Part shown: piece after piece, positions 33,492 to 46,847 of the stretch
How positions within the stretch are numbered: the first letter of the stretch is position 1
Layout: the number at the start of each line of letters is the position of its first letter
Notes under the pieces: generated by a model
What the model was told of the DNA's origin: nothing
Seen by the model: the letters and a program-made list of their open reading frames with translations, nothing else
Databases searched by the model: none
NCBI RefSeq assembly: GCF_010093815.1
Contig: NW_022985549.1
Coordinates: 496,001-560,000 of the forward strand
Origin: Pseudovirgaria hyperparasitica
Lineage: Eukaryota > Ascomycota > Dothideomycetes > Acrospermales > Acrospermaceae
DNA length: 64,000 nucleotides
Reading direction: 5' to 3'
Translations under genes and position numbers: made by a program

Positions 33492-35553
33492 ATGCCCAGC
33501 ATGGATGATGTACTCCCTGGAGGCAAGATCGAGAACGAAGACTTCGTGCTCGATGACCAATTGTTTGCCAACTTGCAGCTTTATCTCAACGGTGCCTTGC
33601 ATTTGCCCAGTTCCCACGACGATTTCGAGACCAAATACCCAAAATGGATATTTGAGCGGTACGGTAGCAAAGATGACGGACTGTATTATGTACACTCTAC
33701 GGACATGGCATTGTGTCAGGTGTTGACAGCTGACATGTATTACTAGGCCTTTCGATACGACCTGGTGGAATTCAACAAGCACTGCTCTGACTTTGCGCTA
33801 AATACACTCCATCCTATGGTTGATATTGGTATGCTTTGAGTTGCACATGAAAACTTTCAAGATGCAGACGACTGACACGGAACAAAGCGAGTGATATTCA
33901 TAATCTTGCCGAGTCTGCGGGTGAGCGATCACAGAAACTGAACGAACAGCTGCAAATATGTTTTGCCGAAGACGCCCAATTCGAGAACCCAGCTATCTTG
34001 GCGGCTGCTGAAGAGGCTCAATCGATTGCTGGAAAGCTTTGCGAAGAAGCTAGGGCTCATCAAAAGACATGCGAGTTGGTCACCGCGAAGCTCACGACTG
34101 TTAGTCAACCATGATTATGTCTTCATGTTGATCACACTCTTACTGAGATACAGTTGAAAGCCCAGACTGTAGACACTGACCAGGGCAAGCTCTCCGAGAT
34201 CAACAGGCGTGCGAATGCTGCCCTTCCCCAAACCGACACTCTGAACCAGGAGCTCCGTGAGGCAATGAGCAACGCCAGGGCTTCTCTGAACGATCTGGCC
34301 GGTAAGCAGAACCACGCAAGAGATAGAGTGAGAGAGCTCGAGGCAGATGAGAAATGTGAGTAATTGGAATTGGCACGTTCGCAAGGGATGCTGCTAATAT
34401 GCGTATAGCTGGAGCTAACTGGGTCAACTATCTCCCCTGGGTCGCTATGGGACTGGCCGTCTGTCCTCCTCTCACGGCAGATGACTTCCGCCAGGCTCTC
34501 AACGAAGCCACGAAGCAGTATGATGCTATTGCGCAAGAGGCAAGTGATAAGAGGACTCGAATCGTGCGCTTTCGCGGTAAGTCGGCGGTTCCCATTCACA
34601 AAGGACGATTGCTGACATGGTAAATAAGATGAATTCGGTGGTTTGCAAAGAGCCTGCACTGAACTAGGCGCTGTTATCAAGCCAGCAGTCGACGCTCTAA
34701 CGCATCTGATAGGTCGGTCTACCATCCATATACAGAATGCCAGCCACTGACAACTCTCATAGAAGCCTTCGAATTCCTCAAAACAAATCTAGAAGACATC
34801 GCCACCAAGCTCGAACAACTAAAAGGCTACATCGCCAAATCAGACACCACCCGACGCAAAACAGCATTCGCCAGACTCGACAGCGCACTCCACACATGCA
34901 CCCAAATCAACCACCTAGCAACCCATCTCCAACCCCAAACTCTCCTCCTGCAAAACACCACAACCAAACCCCCCTCCCCGGAACCCACCCCAACAACCCT
35001 CACCATCCTCAGCGCCACCTACGGCGGCGCCGAAACCACCTCCCTCGCCCAAACCCTCTTCAACAACGGCGCACACCTCTCCATCCCCAGCGTCGACCCC
35101 GGCTTCCCCGAGCCCTGGCACGGCGTCATGAAGTCCATCTCCGTGCTCCACGCCTTCGGCTCCGAACGTCGCATCTTCGCCTGCGGCGACAAATCCGGCA
35201 CGCACCACCTCCAAGCCGGGCCCATCAGTCTCTCACAGAACAACAGCAGCAAGAGCGTCTGTGAGGTCGTCCGACCGCTGCCCCGGCCTGACTGGGCCGC
35301 GGATGCGAAAGTGCGGGTTTTGGCGATTGTTTGGGGCACGGGGGAGTGTCGGAGCCAGAGCGCGTATGATTATGTGTATGGGCGGTTGGTGTCGCGGGCG
35401 GGTCCGATAGAGTGGTGTAATGAGTTGTTTGGTCCGGATACTTGGCCTGGGAATCTCAAGTCTGGAGCGATTTATTATACCTCTGATGATGAGTGTGGTG
35501 CCGTAGTGAAGCAGATATGTGGGCGAGAAGGAGAATCTTCGTACTGGAACTGA
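33492..35553 (+). CDS. Alpha-helical pore-forming-protein-like protein with tandem ATYGG beta modules (component B)
   Basis: Seven exons give about 578 residues from ATG 33492. Introns, e.g. 57 bp after GLYY and 50 bp before EAFEFLK, are GT..AG with CTGAC branch sites; two donors are the less common GTTAGT and GTCGGT. Residues 67-390 are long amphipathic helices interrupted once, at about 232-252, by the hydrophobic NYLPWVAMGLAVCPPLT. This matches the layout of XaxB/HBL-type pore-forming proteins. A Pro/Thr linker leads to two related beta modules, one starting LTILSATYGG (about 395) with PGFPEPWHGVMKSISV, the other VRVLAIVWGTGE (about 499) with FGPDTWPGNLKSGAI. The modules may bind ligand or membrane. 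Function is inferred from layout only. Codon composition switches from C-rich to G-rich near 35280. Confidence 0.7.
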
Positions 35554-35824
35554 GCGTCATGTTTTTGAGAGCAGCAGTCTCTAATGGCGGATCGAGGTAC
35601 GTGGCGTCCGGAGGAGTCAGGGGCGTTTCGGCGGGTTGAGTATGGCTATGACAGGCATAATCAGCGCTCACGAATAGACAGAGCTGCTTCTTTCTAGGCG
35701 CATGTTTGGTCTATTGGCATTCCTCGCATGTGTGGCGAGGCAAGACTAGATACATTCGCAACAACAAGAAATCTAAAGCATATCCGGCTCATCTAAAGTA
35801 TGTATGCGCATCAACACCAGTAGC

Positions 35825-36964
35825 TCAATCCTCACGTACCACAACCTCAGGCCACTCCTTACTCGCACCTTTCTCCCACAGCCCATACCCCTCACCTCCC
35901 AAACAGCCCTTCCAAAAATCCACCATCCACGCATCCATCACCCGCAACATCCTTCCCCCAGCAATCGGTCCAACCGAATCCACAAGCTTCCCCAACTCCG
36001 CACTCACTTCCCCCCCTCCCTGATCTCTCCACGCCTGCGCCTCAAACCCCAGGTCCGAAAACCCATAATGCAGACTACCCGTCACACTCACCTCGCCCTT
36101 CCACGCCGTACTCGCCGCCCTCAACGACGCCCACGAGGGCTCCACATTCGCCTTACGATCCTCCGCGCCCAGAATCGCAAACGGCCGATCCAGACCCGCG
36201 TCAACGACAGGCCCGACCAAAACGCCATCCAGATCGACACCACACCCAATACGCGCATCAAGGTGCATAGTCCACGCCGCAGTCGCGCCACCCGCCGAAT
36301 GCCCAAATAGCGCCACTTTAGCCGGCTTCAACACGCGGTCGCCCACGCCGGGAATCTGTGCTGCGACACTGGCGTTGCCCAAGATCTGGTCGAGCACGAA
36401 GCGCACGTCGTCGGCGCGCAAGGAGACGTACTCCGGACTCTTCCAGTTCACGCTCTTGGCCTGCGTGTTGGAGACGCTGCGGCCGTCGGGGTAGTCAATG
36501 AAGTCGGTGTCGAAGGGGTGGTCGAGGGCGAGGACGATGTAGCTGGAGGAGGCGATGGACGAGAGGATGGAGGTGTACATTGAGCGGGAGAGGCCGTAGC
36601 CGGGGGAGAAGAGGATAAGGGGCATGTCATTGTTTGACCGTGCAATCGGAGCCGAAGTGTGTGCTTGGGAGACGACATTGGCTGCTGCGCCAGAGGGTAG
36701 GCCATACTTGCGCTCAAGGAAGGCTGCATGTGGGGCTGTGTATGCGTTTGCGAGGCCGTGGTTTTTGGGGGTCGTAGTCGGGTAGTAGGCCGAGAGCATG
36801 AGGTCGCGGACACGAGTGTCAGGAGCCAAAGGGTCGACACGCGAAGGGTCGATGATTTCAAATGCGACTGTGCCTACTTCGTACCGGCCGCTCAGAGGTG
36901 GTAAATCAAAGCATGCTACCACTACGATGAGCCCGAGCGTGCAAGCAATATTTAGTAGAAGCAT
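35825..36964 (-). CDS. Secreted alpha/beta hydrolase, PAF-acetylhydrolase-like
   Basis: Predicted secreted serine esterase/phospholipase of the platelet-activating-factor acetylhydrolase-like fungal group, 379 residues, no intron. The N-terminus LLLNIACTLGLIVVVAC is a signal peptide or anchor. Core motifs are MPLILFSPGYGLSRSMYTSI (oxyanion strand), VALFGHSAGGATAAW (nucleophile elbow, Ser in GHSAGG), and GSLHYGFSDL with the likely catalytic His. An acid residue is likely within GVDLDG or RPFAILGAED. The gene converges on component B with only about 270 bases between stops, so it could belong to the same functional island or be a chance neighbour. Confidence 0.82.
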   Translation of the reverse strand: MLLLNIACTLGLIVVVACFDLPPLSGRYEVGTVAFEIIDPSRVDPLAPDTRVRDLMLSAYYPTTTPKNHGLANAYTAPHAAFLERKYGLPSGAAANVVSQAHTSAPIARSNNDMPLILFSPGYGLSRSMYTSILSSIASSSYIVLALDHPFDTDFIDYPDGRSVSNTQAKSVNWKSPEYVSLRADDVRFVLDQILGNASVAAQIPGVGDRVLKPAKVALFGHSAGGATAAWTMHLDARIGCGVDLDGVLVGPVVDAGLDRPFAILGAEDRKANVEPSWASLRAASTAWKGEVSVTGSLHYGFSDLGFEAQAWRDQGGGEVSAELGKLVDSVGPIAGGRMLRVMDAWMVDFWKGCLGGEGYGLWEKGASKEWPEVVVRED

Positions 36965-37807
36965 TTCAGATCACTTGGACTGAATTCTGAGGTTTGGCTG
37001 GTCAATGTCTGTCTAAACATCGGGATATCGGCTGACTTTATAGACGTCAAATTTGAATCCACTCTAGTCCGCGGGTCATTTTCTATATAGGTGATTTCGG
37101 CCCGAAAAGACGGTCCGGTCAACCCTGTGGAATTGATTGAAGAACAGGATGTCAAAGGCAGGAACATGCAGGTCCTTCCAAGATTGAAAATACGAGCAGT
37201 AGCAAGAAGTTGGGGACTTGGCAGGTGCTTATGTGATGGTATGAGCTGGTCATCGATGTCGAACCATCTCTAGACGTGCCAATCTCATAGAATGTATAGG
37301 GATTAGGCAATGCGGAGTATGGTATACCTTCTGAGGATGTCAGCATACATAATCTCACTCGAGGTATTTCCGAACAGGTTCGATTCGTAAGGATGAGGAT
37401 TTCCATTGTCGTCCGAGGAAGGCGATAGGGCCTCAATGATCAAATAGATACAACGGTGATGATAAGTGTCGTTCACAGTCCATTCGTTGGGCCAAACCTT
37501 CCAAACTCCACGACTGGCAAAAGTCGAGACCACTCCTCCATCCTCGAAATGAAATCCATAACTGTGACCAGTCTAATATGCTTTTACTCTGCTTGTGAGG
37601 CGCTGGGTTTGAGTACGTTCGCTCTTCGGAATGTCCATGGTAGTTGACGTCTGGCCAGCACCATGGCGAGACTCATGGCACACCCTGGTGCCGTGTATGA
37701 TGTGGTCGTCTCGTACAGTGTATGGTATGGTACAGGAGCTTCCAAGACCAATTTGACCCGAATTCATGTTTAGTGTAGTCCTGGAGATAACGTTTGCGAA
37801 TTTTACT
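36965..37807. other. Intergenic, esterase promoter and STE50 3' region
   Basis: No gene supported. Short open frames at 37152-37533 and 37573-37884 are fragmentary and without recognisable domains. Confidence 0.55.
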
Positions 37808-39466
37808 TTATAGCACGCCACCAGGTAGTTGTACAGAGCCACCCGTCCACCTGCTTTGGCTGTTGTCGAATGAGCCCTGGCCAACGCTTTGGGGAGGACC
37901 TCCTGAAACGGTGCTCACGTGACCTTGCTCCGGCGCAGCATGCTTCCGCAGCATGAACATGGGCTTTCGTCCCTCTTTGTCCAATTGCTTGAAAAGAATC
38001 AGTGGCCGCTCGTTGAGACCTAAACATCTTTCTTGATCTCCATGTACAATGTAAAGTGCATATTGCCGCCAGTCTGCTGTTATGTTGTATTTCTTCAGCG
38101 CGACGGGAAGAACCTTATGACAAGGATCATCTATGGACACGCGGAAAGACTTGAAGATCTCGACCTGTGGATTGGATGAGCCGCTCGTAGTAGGCGTTGG
38201 CGCAATGGATGCCCCCGACGACGTGATAGTGCCTCCTGACAAAGGCGGATCGATGGCATCCGGTGTACTGACAGAGACATTGGAACGAAGTGGACGAGCG
38301 TTCAGGGGGTTTGGAGTTGTACCGCGTGTGGTATCTCGGTCATTGTAAGAAGAGTAATTATCGTCGTTGGTGTGAGTTCGTGATTCTGTTCTTGGAACAG
38401 TGCGGATGGAGTTGGCTACTGTATGTTGGCTGTACGCTGGAGATGTCGGAGACGGATGCGCGATTGAGTGCGGGGACGTAGCGTGACCAGCACCCAGAGA
38501 TGCGGTGAGGTTGTTCGAGGCTGCGAGGGCGGCAGCAGATTGTTCTAGATGTGAAGCGTCGGTAAGTGGTCTGCCTTCGTAAATAGTGGGTGACGGGTTT
38601 TTCGGGGCATTTCCCAGGAACAGCTTTTTCGTAGAGAATTTTCGAGAAAGACTACTACCTGTTCGTTCTTGTCCTGCCGGCGAGTTCATATGTCCGTCTT
38701 GCCCGTCGGGAGTTGGTAAGGGCTGTGACCGGTCCTTTACTAACCGAACAACAGGCAAGAACTCTTCTCGCAACCTTCGGTTCTCGTCCATGATTCTTTG
38801 AAGGTCATCCTTGAGTATGCGCAGCTCCGCCTCGGCGGTATGTATCCGTTCGTCACGGTCCTTGATAATGCGGATTATACGGGCGAAGTCATCTTGCGTG
38901 GGAGGTGTTTCCTGTGGGCCCGCTTCTGCTGCTATAAACGGGTCAGGAGGGCTCGTTTTGCACGAGGTGGAACTTACAGAGGGGCACATAATGATCAGGT
39001 TCAATGTGGATGTTTTGCTTCACTTTGACGTCGTAGACGCTTTTGAGTATCGTGAGGCGATGGCCAACACTACTCATGCCCATTTCTTTCAATTCGGCGT
39101 GGTGCAGGGCTATTAAAGCATCCCCAGAGATGCCCTCGTCTACCGGACTTATGTTAGCACACGCTGACAAGGTTTCATCCTAGGACCAGGCCACATACCA
39201 AGGAACGTATCTCCATATTGGGGTAGTCCTAGACTCGAGACCCAGTCTGCGCACTGCTCAGAGGTCCATTCGTTCATCCGCCCGGTTGGGGAAGCATGAC
39301 TATCCCCCGCAGAATGTGTAAATGTAGTGGGTGTATGTTCGGTAGAGGGAGCGTCGGAGTCTGTAGGGGATGATTCAAAATCCGGTGGAAGAGCAGGAGA
39401 CACGACAGAGCGCTCGTACTCGTCGTCTGCGTCCGAGTCTTCCTGATATGACGTTTTGTAAGCCAT
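37808..39466 (-). CDS. STE50: MAPK-cascade adaptor Ste50 (SAM + RA domains)
   Basis: Adaptor that links the MAPKKK Ste11 to Cdc42 and membrane sensors in mating, filamentation and osmotic signalling. Exons 39199-39466, 38978-39139 and 37808-38931 give 517 residues from ATG 39466. A SAM domain (about residues 60-130) contains WTSEQCADWVSSLGLPQYGD and LKEMGMSSVGHRLTILKSVY. A coiled coil follows (RIIRIIKDRDERIHTAEAEL). A long Ser/Thr-rich linker leads to a C-terminal Ras-association domain with IFKSFRVSIDDPCHKVLPVA and MFMLRKH. Introns are 59 and 46 bp. Length and domain order fit filamentous-fungal Ste50. Confidence 0.92.
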
Positions 39467-40994
39467 TATGGCCGTGGATCCGACCAAAGAAGGCTGGGCG
39501 GCGAGGCAAGATATTTTGTTGACTTGGACGACTTGGGTGCCACGCCAAGCGACCAGCAGTCAAGGAAGAAGAAGAGTATAAAGCTTGGAGCGACCACGCC
39601 CTGTTTTGTGGCCAATAAGTTCGAGTATGTTGCCGTGGAGCTGGTTGAGGAATGCTACTGAGATCAAGGAGGCTTCGACTGTGGCAGTACCAAGACGGCG
39701 GGCGGCGTAGAAGGAGGGGCCTGAAGATTCGAAACGCGAGAATGGACGGAACGAGCGTCAAAGGACAAGTCGAAGAGATGGTACGGAGAAGTGGGAGTGT
39801 CGAGATGAGTGATGGTGATATGGTAAACGAGATCGAGAACAAGCGGAGTTTGACAACAGAGCACTATATTATGTAGCGTAACTGGAGGGCGGCAAGCGGG
39901 CGGGTGGAGATTGGGCTGGATGGATGGATGGATGAAGCTTTGGGTGAAAGACTGGGGTTGAGAAGGATTTACTAGGGACCTAATGGATTATGCCATCCAT
40001 TATGGATGACAACCTTGAAGGCCTTGATGAAGGGGGCTGCGGCCAGCGGGAGAGCTGCAATGGATCTGGGCACTAACTGGGGTATCTGGTTGGGATTCTG
40101 GCTGGGTATTTAGCTGGGTCCCTCGCTAAATATTAGCTAGCTGGCAGCCTGGCAGGGGGGGGAGGAGGAGGGCGCTCGGCACGATATCTATCGCCCGCCA
40201 GCTTTGCTTGGTTCAAGTCGCCAGTGCCGCCCGTTTAGCCTCCCTTTCTCCCGCTGTCACTTACTATCGCTGCCAGGCCAGGGCAGAGGCGGGATGCTGT
40301 AATACACCTATAACCCAGACATTGAGACAAGAATAATGCTAATTACTGCCACCACCATATACTATTATTGTCATTGTCATTGGCGTCTGGACTTCTGGAC
40401 TTCTAATCACCTCAAGTCTTGTTGGAAAGCCTTCTTTTCCCCTTGCCAGCCTGGGCAATCCTGCCAACGCCATCAAGTAACCTACCTATGCTGCCTCACA
40501 CTCTTCCTGTCTACACCCGTCTCTACCAGAACCAGCGGATCGTGCTCCTAAGTTCCGAGAAAGCCCTGCTGCATTCCGCACTCCGGACGATAGGCTGCCA
40601 ATAGATGCTGATACTTTTGATCTTGCGCTTGTGCTTGTGCTTGTGCTTGTGGTCCCGATTGAATGCAGCACATTTTGCGTAATTATATCCAATGGCTTTG
40701 TGTTCAAGGGCCGTGTAAAGGTGGGACCCCACACCATCCCTATTCCGGACATTCTACAGATACGCATACGCCTAATCGTGAAATGCCTCCTTCACCACCA
40801 CACAACTCTCCGAAGGATTGTACTGATTCTCCTCCACATTCCACATTTCCACAATCCATCAACTTGAACGCCCCGGTGGCTTCTGTTGTTCATACTTGGT
40901 TGACTACGCCTTGCTCACTGCTATCTTCAGTCAGGAAACACTTCATCTGACCCACCTTTCCATTCCTTGTATTCAGCACGAACGGACGTTGAGC

Positions 40995-41041
<47 letters not shown>

Positions 41042-41298
41042 GACTGTAGCCTAGACCCGGGTTGGAATCGCACTTTCTCAGGGAGCTCCTTGTCGTCCCT
41101 GCGAGCCTTATCATCCTCGACGGTCAATTTTCACGCTTCACGAAGCTGCGTTTCCCACACGTCTCCGAATAGAGTAACGCTCGCATCAGACTGGGTACAG
41201 GACTACTCATATCCTGCAGCATATATTAACTTGTTCACTACAATTGTCAGCCAGCAAAGTAGCTTCTCCCTGACTCTATTTCCTACGTCGACAGCACG
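39467..41298. other. 1.8 kb intergenic with short repeats
   Basis: Promoter of STE50 (minus) and of the small SUS1-like gene (plus). Holds a short (TGGA)n run near 39920-39940, several imperfect CTGGCT/GCTGGG repeats near 40080-40160, a (TGTGCT)n-like run near 40627-40655 and the (AC)n tract at 40998-41041. No gene supported. Confidence 0.6.
40998..41041. repeat. (AC)22 dinucleotide microsatellite
   Basis: Uninterrupted alternating A/C for 44 bases, about 260 bases before the start of the next gene, probably in its promoter or leader. Confidence 0.95.
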
Positions 41299-41733
41299 AT
41301 GTCTCCTCACAACAAGACGACTCTGACACATCCCACACCATCTCACGCAAATCCAATCCTCACATCAAAACTCCAGGATACTCTGTACACCGCACTTATC
41401 AATGCCGGCTCGGTTCCTCACATCCAGCGAAGTCTCACACAAGAGCTGTCTGCTTCTGGGTGGACTGCGAACCTCCGTGTTCAGATCATGCAGTTGCTGC
41501 GAAGCGGCGAATGCACCACATTCAATCAACTGATGGAGAGGATCATGAAGGACGCACGAGGCGAAACAACCGAGAAGAATGCCACAAATGGCGCCACAAA
41601 CGGAGATCTTGCAAGCAAGGAGGTCGAAGAAGGAGGATTGAAGATACCCGACCGAGCTGTCCAAGCCGGAATAAAAGTCGTAAAAACAGAATTGGAGAAG
41701 GCTTGTAATCTCAAGTTTGACGACGAAGGGTGA
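41299..41733 (+). CDS. Small SUS1/ENY2-like protein (tentative)
   Basis: Intronless frame of 144 residues from ATG 41299. Residues 20-75 are helical: LTSKLQDTLYTALINAG, then SASGWTANLRVQIMQLLRSG and FNQLMERIMKDAR. After an Asn/Thr-rich spacer comes KIPDRAVQAGIKVVKTELEK. The order (helix, GW followed by helix, short helix, PD-x-V helix) resembles e(y)2/ENY2/SUS1, a SAGA deubiquitinase-module and TREX-2 subunit. The match is by pattern only, and the spacer would be an insertion relative to that family. It could instead be an unrelated Pezizomycotina-specific small protein. Confidence 0.5.
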   Translation: MSPHNKTTLTHPTPSHANPILTSKLQDTLYTALINAGSVPHIQRSLTQELSASGWTANLRVQIMQLLRSGECTTFNQLMERIMKDARGETTEKNATNGATNGDLASKEVEEGGLKIPDRAVQAGIKVVKTELEKACNLKFDDEG

Positions 41734-42743
41734 AATCGTTGAGATTGGACGAACAAGAGAACACCGTACAGATTCTTCGCTTGAGGGCATGAAGTGGCTC
41801 ACTGTGCTACTACATTTGTACGCCGCATGCTCTGCCCGCGAAGCAGTCACATTGCAGCCAGCATGATAACGAGCTCGGTGACATGACACAGGGCGGCACG
41901 CTGACGATGATGGAGTGATGTCAAATTGGAGAAACGCTGGCCTCGGATATTGTGGAGAATCCTTTGATTTTGAAAGAGTCAAGTCAGGATACTGGCTTAT
42001 CGAGGGATATTTATTGGTGTTATATTGATGCCATACATGTGGCATAGTCGCGTTGTATACGTATACACTTAGAGAGTTACATGCTTTGAATACAATAATT
42101 CGTCCGGCCGTGCTGATCCGAACTGCCCGATTATTGTCGACCGGACCGCGTTATGGGAAGTTACAGGACACCGTATGTGGCATAGTGCAGGCTGCAGTTG
42201 GTGACGTCGGCTTTGAACATGGGAGAAATGGACAGAGCTTCATTATGGAGTCTGTGTAGGCGGCAATAAGAAGTCGTACGCGTCAGTAACGTGACTGGTA
42301 CCTGCTTACAAGCAGGTAAATGCGTCCTTTATTATATTAATTAGGTGGTGGGCGATTGCACTGCGCAGCGATTTCAAACCAAACCCACATCGCACAGCGC
42401 AGCCTCATCTCTATTCAATTCCACCAGGTTCCGGCCAACACAACATTGGAAAGCTCAGGTAATCCAGCTACCAGCACTAGTTCCTTTCGGGTAAAGCGCA
42501 CTCTTATCGCCATAACGTTCCGTGTTACCTTTATGAGCTCTCTCAAATTCCGACCACCTTCACTTGTCTCTCCCAGAACACATCAACTCAACCTTCGCCA
42601 CTCTCCCGATACAAGTTCCTCTACTACAGTAACTTGTCTCTTTTGCCCCGTATTATCCGCTGCATCGCTGAGCTTTTCAGACTCAGCTTCTACGTTCGCG
42701 TATCATATCACAACAAACATCGCCTCACTCAGAGATCGCCATC
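41734..42743. other. Intergenic, CDC48 promoter
   Basis: Carries the 3' region of the small helical protein gene and the long promoter and C/T-rich leader of CDC48 (about 42360-42743). No gene supported. Confidence 0.6.
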
Positions 42744-45253
<2,510 letters not shown>

Positions 45254-46032
45254 ACGCTTATGGGTCAGGGGAGTTGTGTTGTTGTAATAATTCTGGATGC
45301 TTAGAACGACAAAATTCAGGCAGGATTCACACTTTGCCCTAGTAGTAAACGTCACGCAGCCACAGGATATTTGGAATCGTGCACGAGGGGAGAAGGTCTG
45401 ATGGCGGCGGTGCGCGGAGCTTACACTTCCGTTCTTTGTATTCGATCGATGGCACGAGACCCAACTGTAGACATCCCAAACGATAGTGGAATAGATTTCA
45501 CGTATACTGTCAAAACTTTGATTACTGTTGCATATGCCAATTCCATCCTCGGCTGCTGCCGATGTATTGTGCTGCCAACGTAGTCATATATCCACCACCA
45601 TACTGCTGTACAGACCTTGCTTGCCTTAACCTAACACCGACCAAAGAAACAAACAAGTATATTTCTTCTCTTCTCTTCCGCAGGATGCCACGCGCATGCA
45701 CCGAGCGGATTTTTCTTCTTCCTAATGTCCCCTCCCAAAATGTTACACATTCATCTTAGAGTTCGTTGCGCTGTCGTGTCCTGGAGGTGGGCATGTTCGC
45801 CCTTGCTTCCCTTCCGCAACGCCCAGGTCACCCATCCATGTATATATATGTAGGTATGTATGTATATATGTAGTCGCTCTTTCCACGCGACGCATGTGAT
45901 TGATTTTCGATATACACATCTTCTCGCCTACCTGCTATACATATATACATAGCCTACGACGTACAACACAATCCTCACCCAGCTCGTGAGTTTGAGTCTG
46001 ATTCCGAGTCTGGGCTTGGGCCTGAGTCGCAC

Positions 46033-46058
46033 GACAGACAGACAGACAGACAGACAGG
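46033..46058. repeat. (GACA)n tetranucleotide microsatellite
   Basis: About six tandem copies of GACA/CAGA in intergenic DNA. Confidence 0.85.
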
Positions 46059-46410
46059 CATACACAAACACAAATACAAAAACTCACTCGCTCTCTGGGT
46101 CTCTCTCTCGCTCTTAGGTCTCGAACTCGATACATCGATCAAACGCATGTCAACAAAGCAAACCACACATACACACCCATACACACACACACGCAAAAAG
46201 ACAAATATACATCCAACCTTCCCACCAGCCACACGAGAAAAGTCTATCGTAGAAGCATCCTTCGAATCGAGACCAAGACCTACCAGCCAACCTCATAAAC
46301 CCCCTGAACCAACCAACTCACCATTGAATTTTTTTTTCTTCTTCTTCTCTTTCTAACCCAGTTTCAAATCTTTATCTTTCCTTTCGTTCTTTCTCACTTT
46401 CTCTCACTTT

Positions 46411-46412
<2 letters not shown>

Positions 46413-46460
<48 letters not shown>

Positions 46461-46594
46461 NNNNNNNNNNNNNNNNNNNNNNNNNNNNNNNNNNNNNNNN
46501 NNNNNNNNNNNNNNNNNNNNNNNNNNNNNNNNNNNNNNNNNNNNNNNNNNNNNNNNNNNNNNNNNNNNNNNNNNNNNNNNNNNNNNNNNNNNNN
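46413..46594. repeat. (CA)n microsatellite running into a 134-base assembly gap
   Basis: The CA repeat fills 46413-46460 and the sequence then becomes N from 46461 to 46594. Past the gap the sequence resumes as CT-rich. The gap is best read as an unresolved microsatellite and its true length is unknown. Confidence 0.95.
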
Positions 46595-46847
46595 CTTTTT
46601 CTCTTCTTCTCTCTCTGGTCCAGTCTCGTCTAGACTCAACTCAACTCGTTCATCTCGTTCAACTCGTTCGAATACCGCAGGGAAGAAAGGAGTCGGCGCC
46701 GGAGATATATCACTACCACTACCACCACCACCAACGATCATAGTGTCTGGTATATCGCTAGGAACCCGTTTGCAGTCGAGTAGTCGAGTCCGGTCTGACC
46801 TCTACTCAGCTCTACGTACCGCAAATTCTCGCGCCAGTGAAGGAGTC

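Larger units (their letters stand above)
45254..46847. other. 1.6 kb intergenic with repeats and an assembly gap
   Basis: Contains the CDC48 3' region, TA/TG-rich runs near 45840-45870, a (GACA)n run at about 46033-46058, pyrimidine-rich leader-like DNA, the (CA)n tract and the N gap. No gene supported upstream of 46848. Confidence 0.6.
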
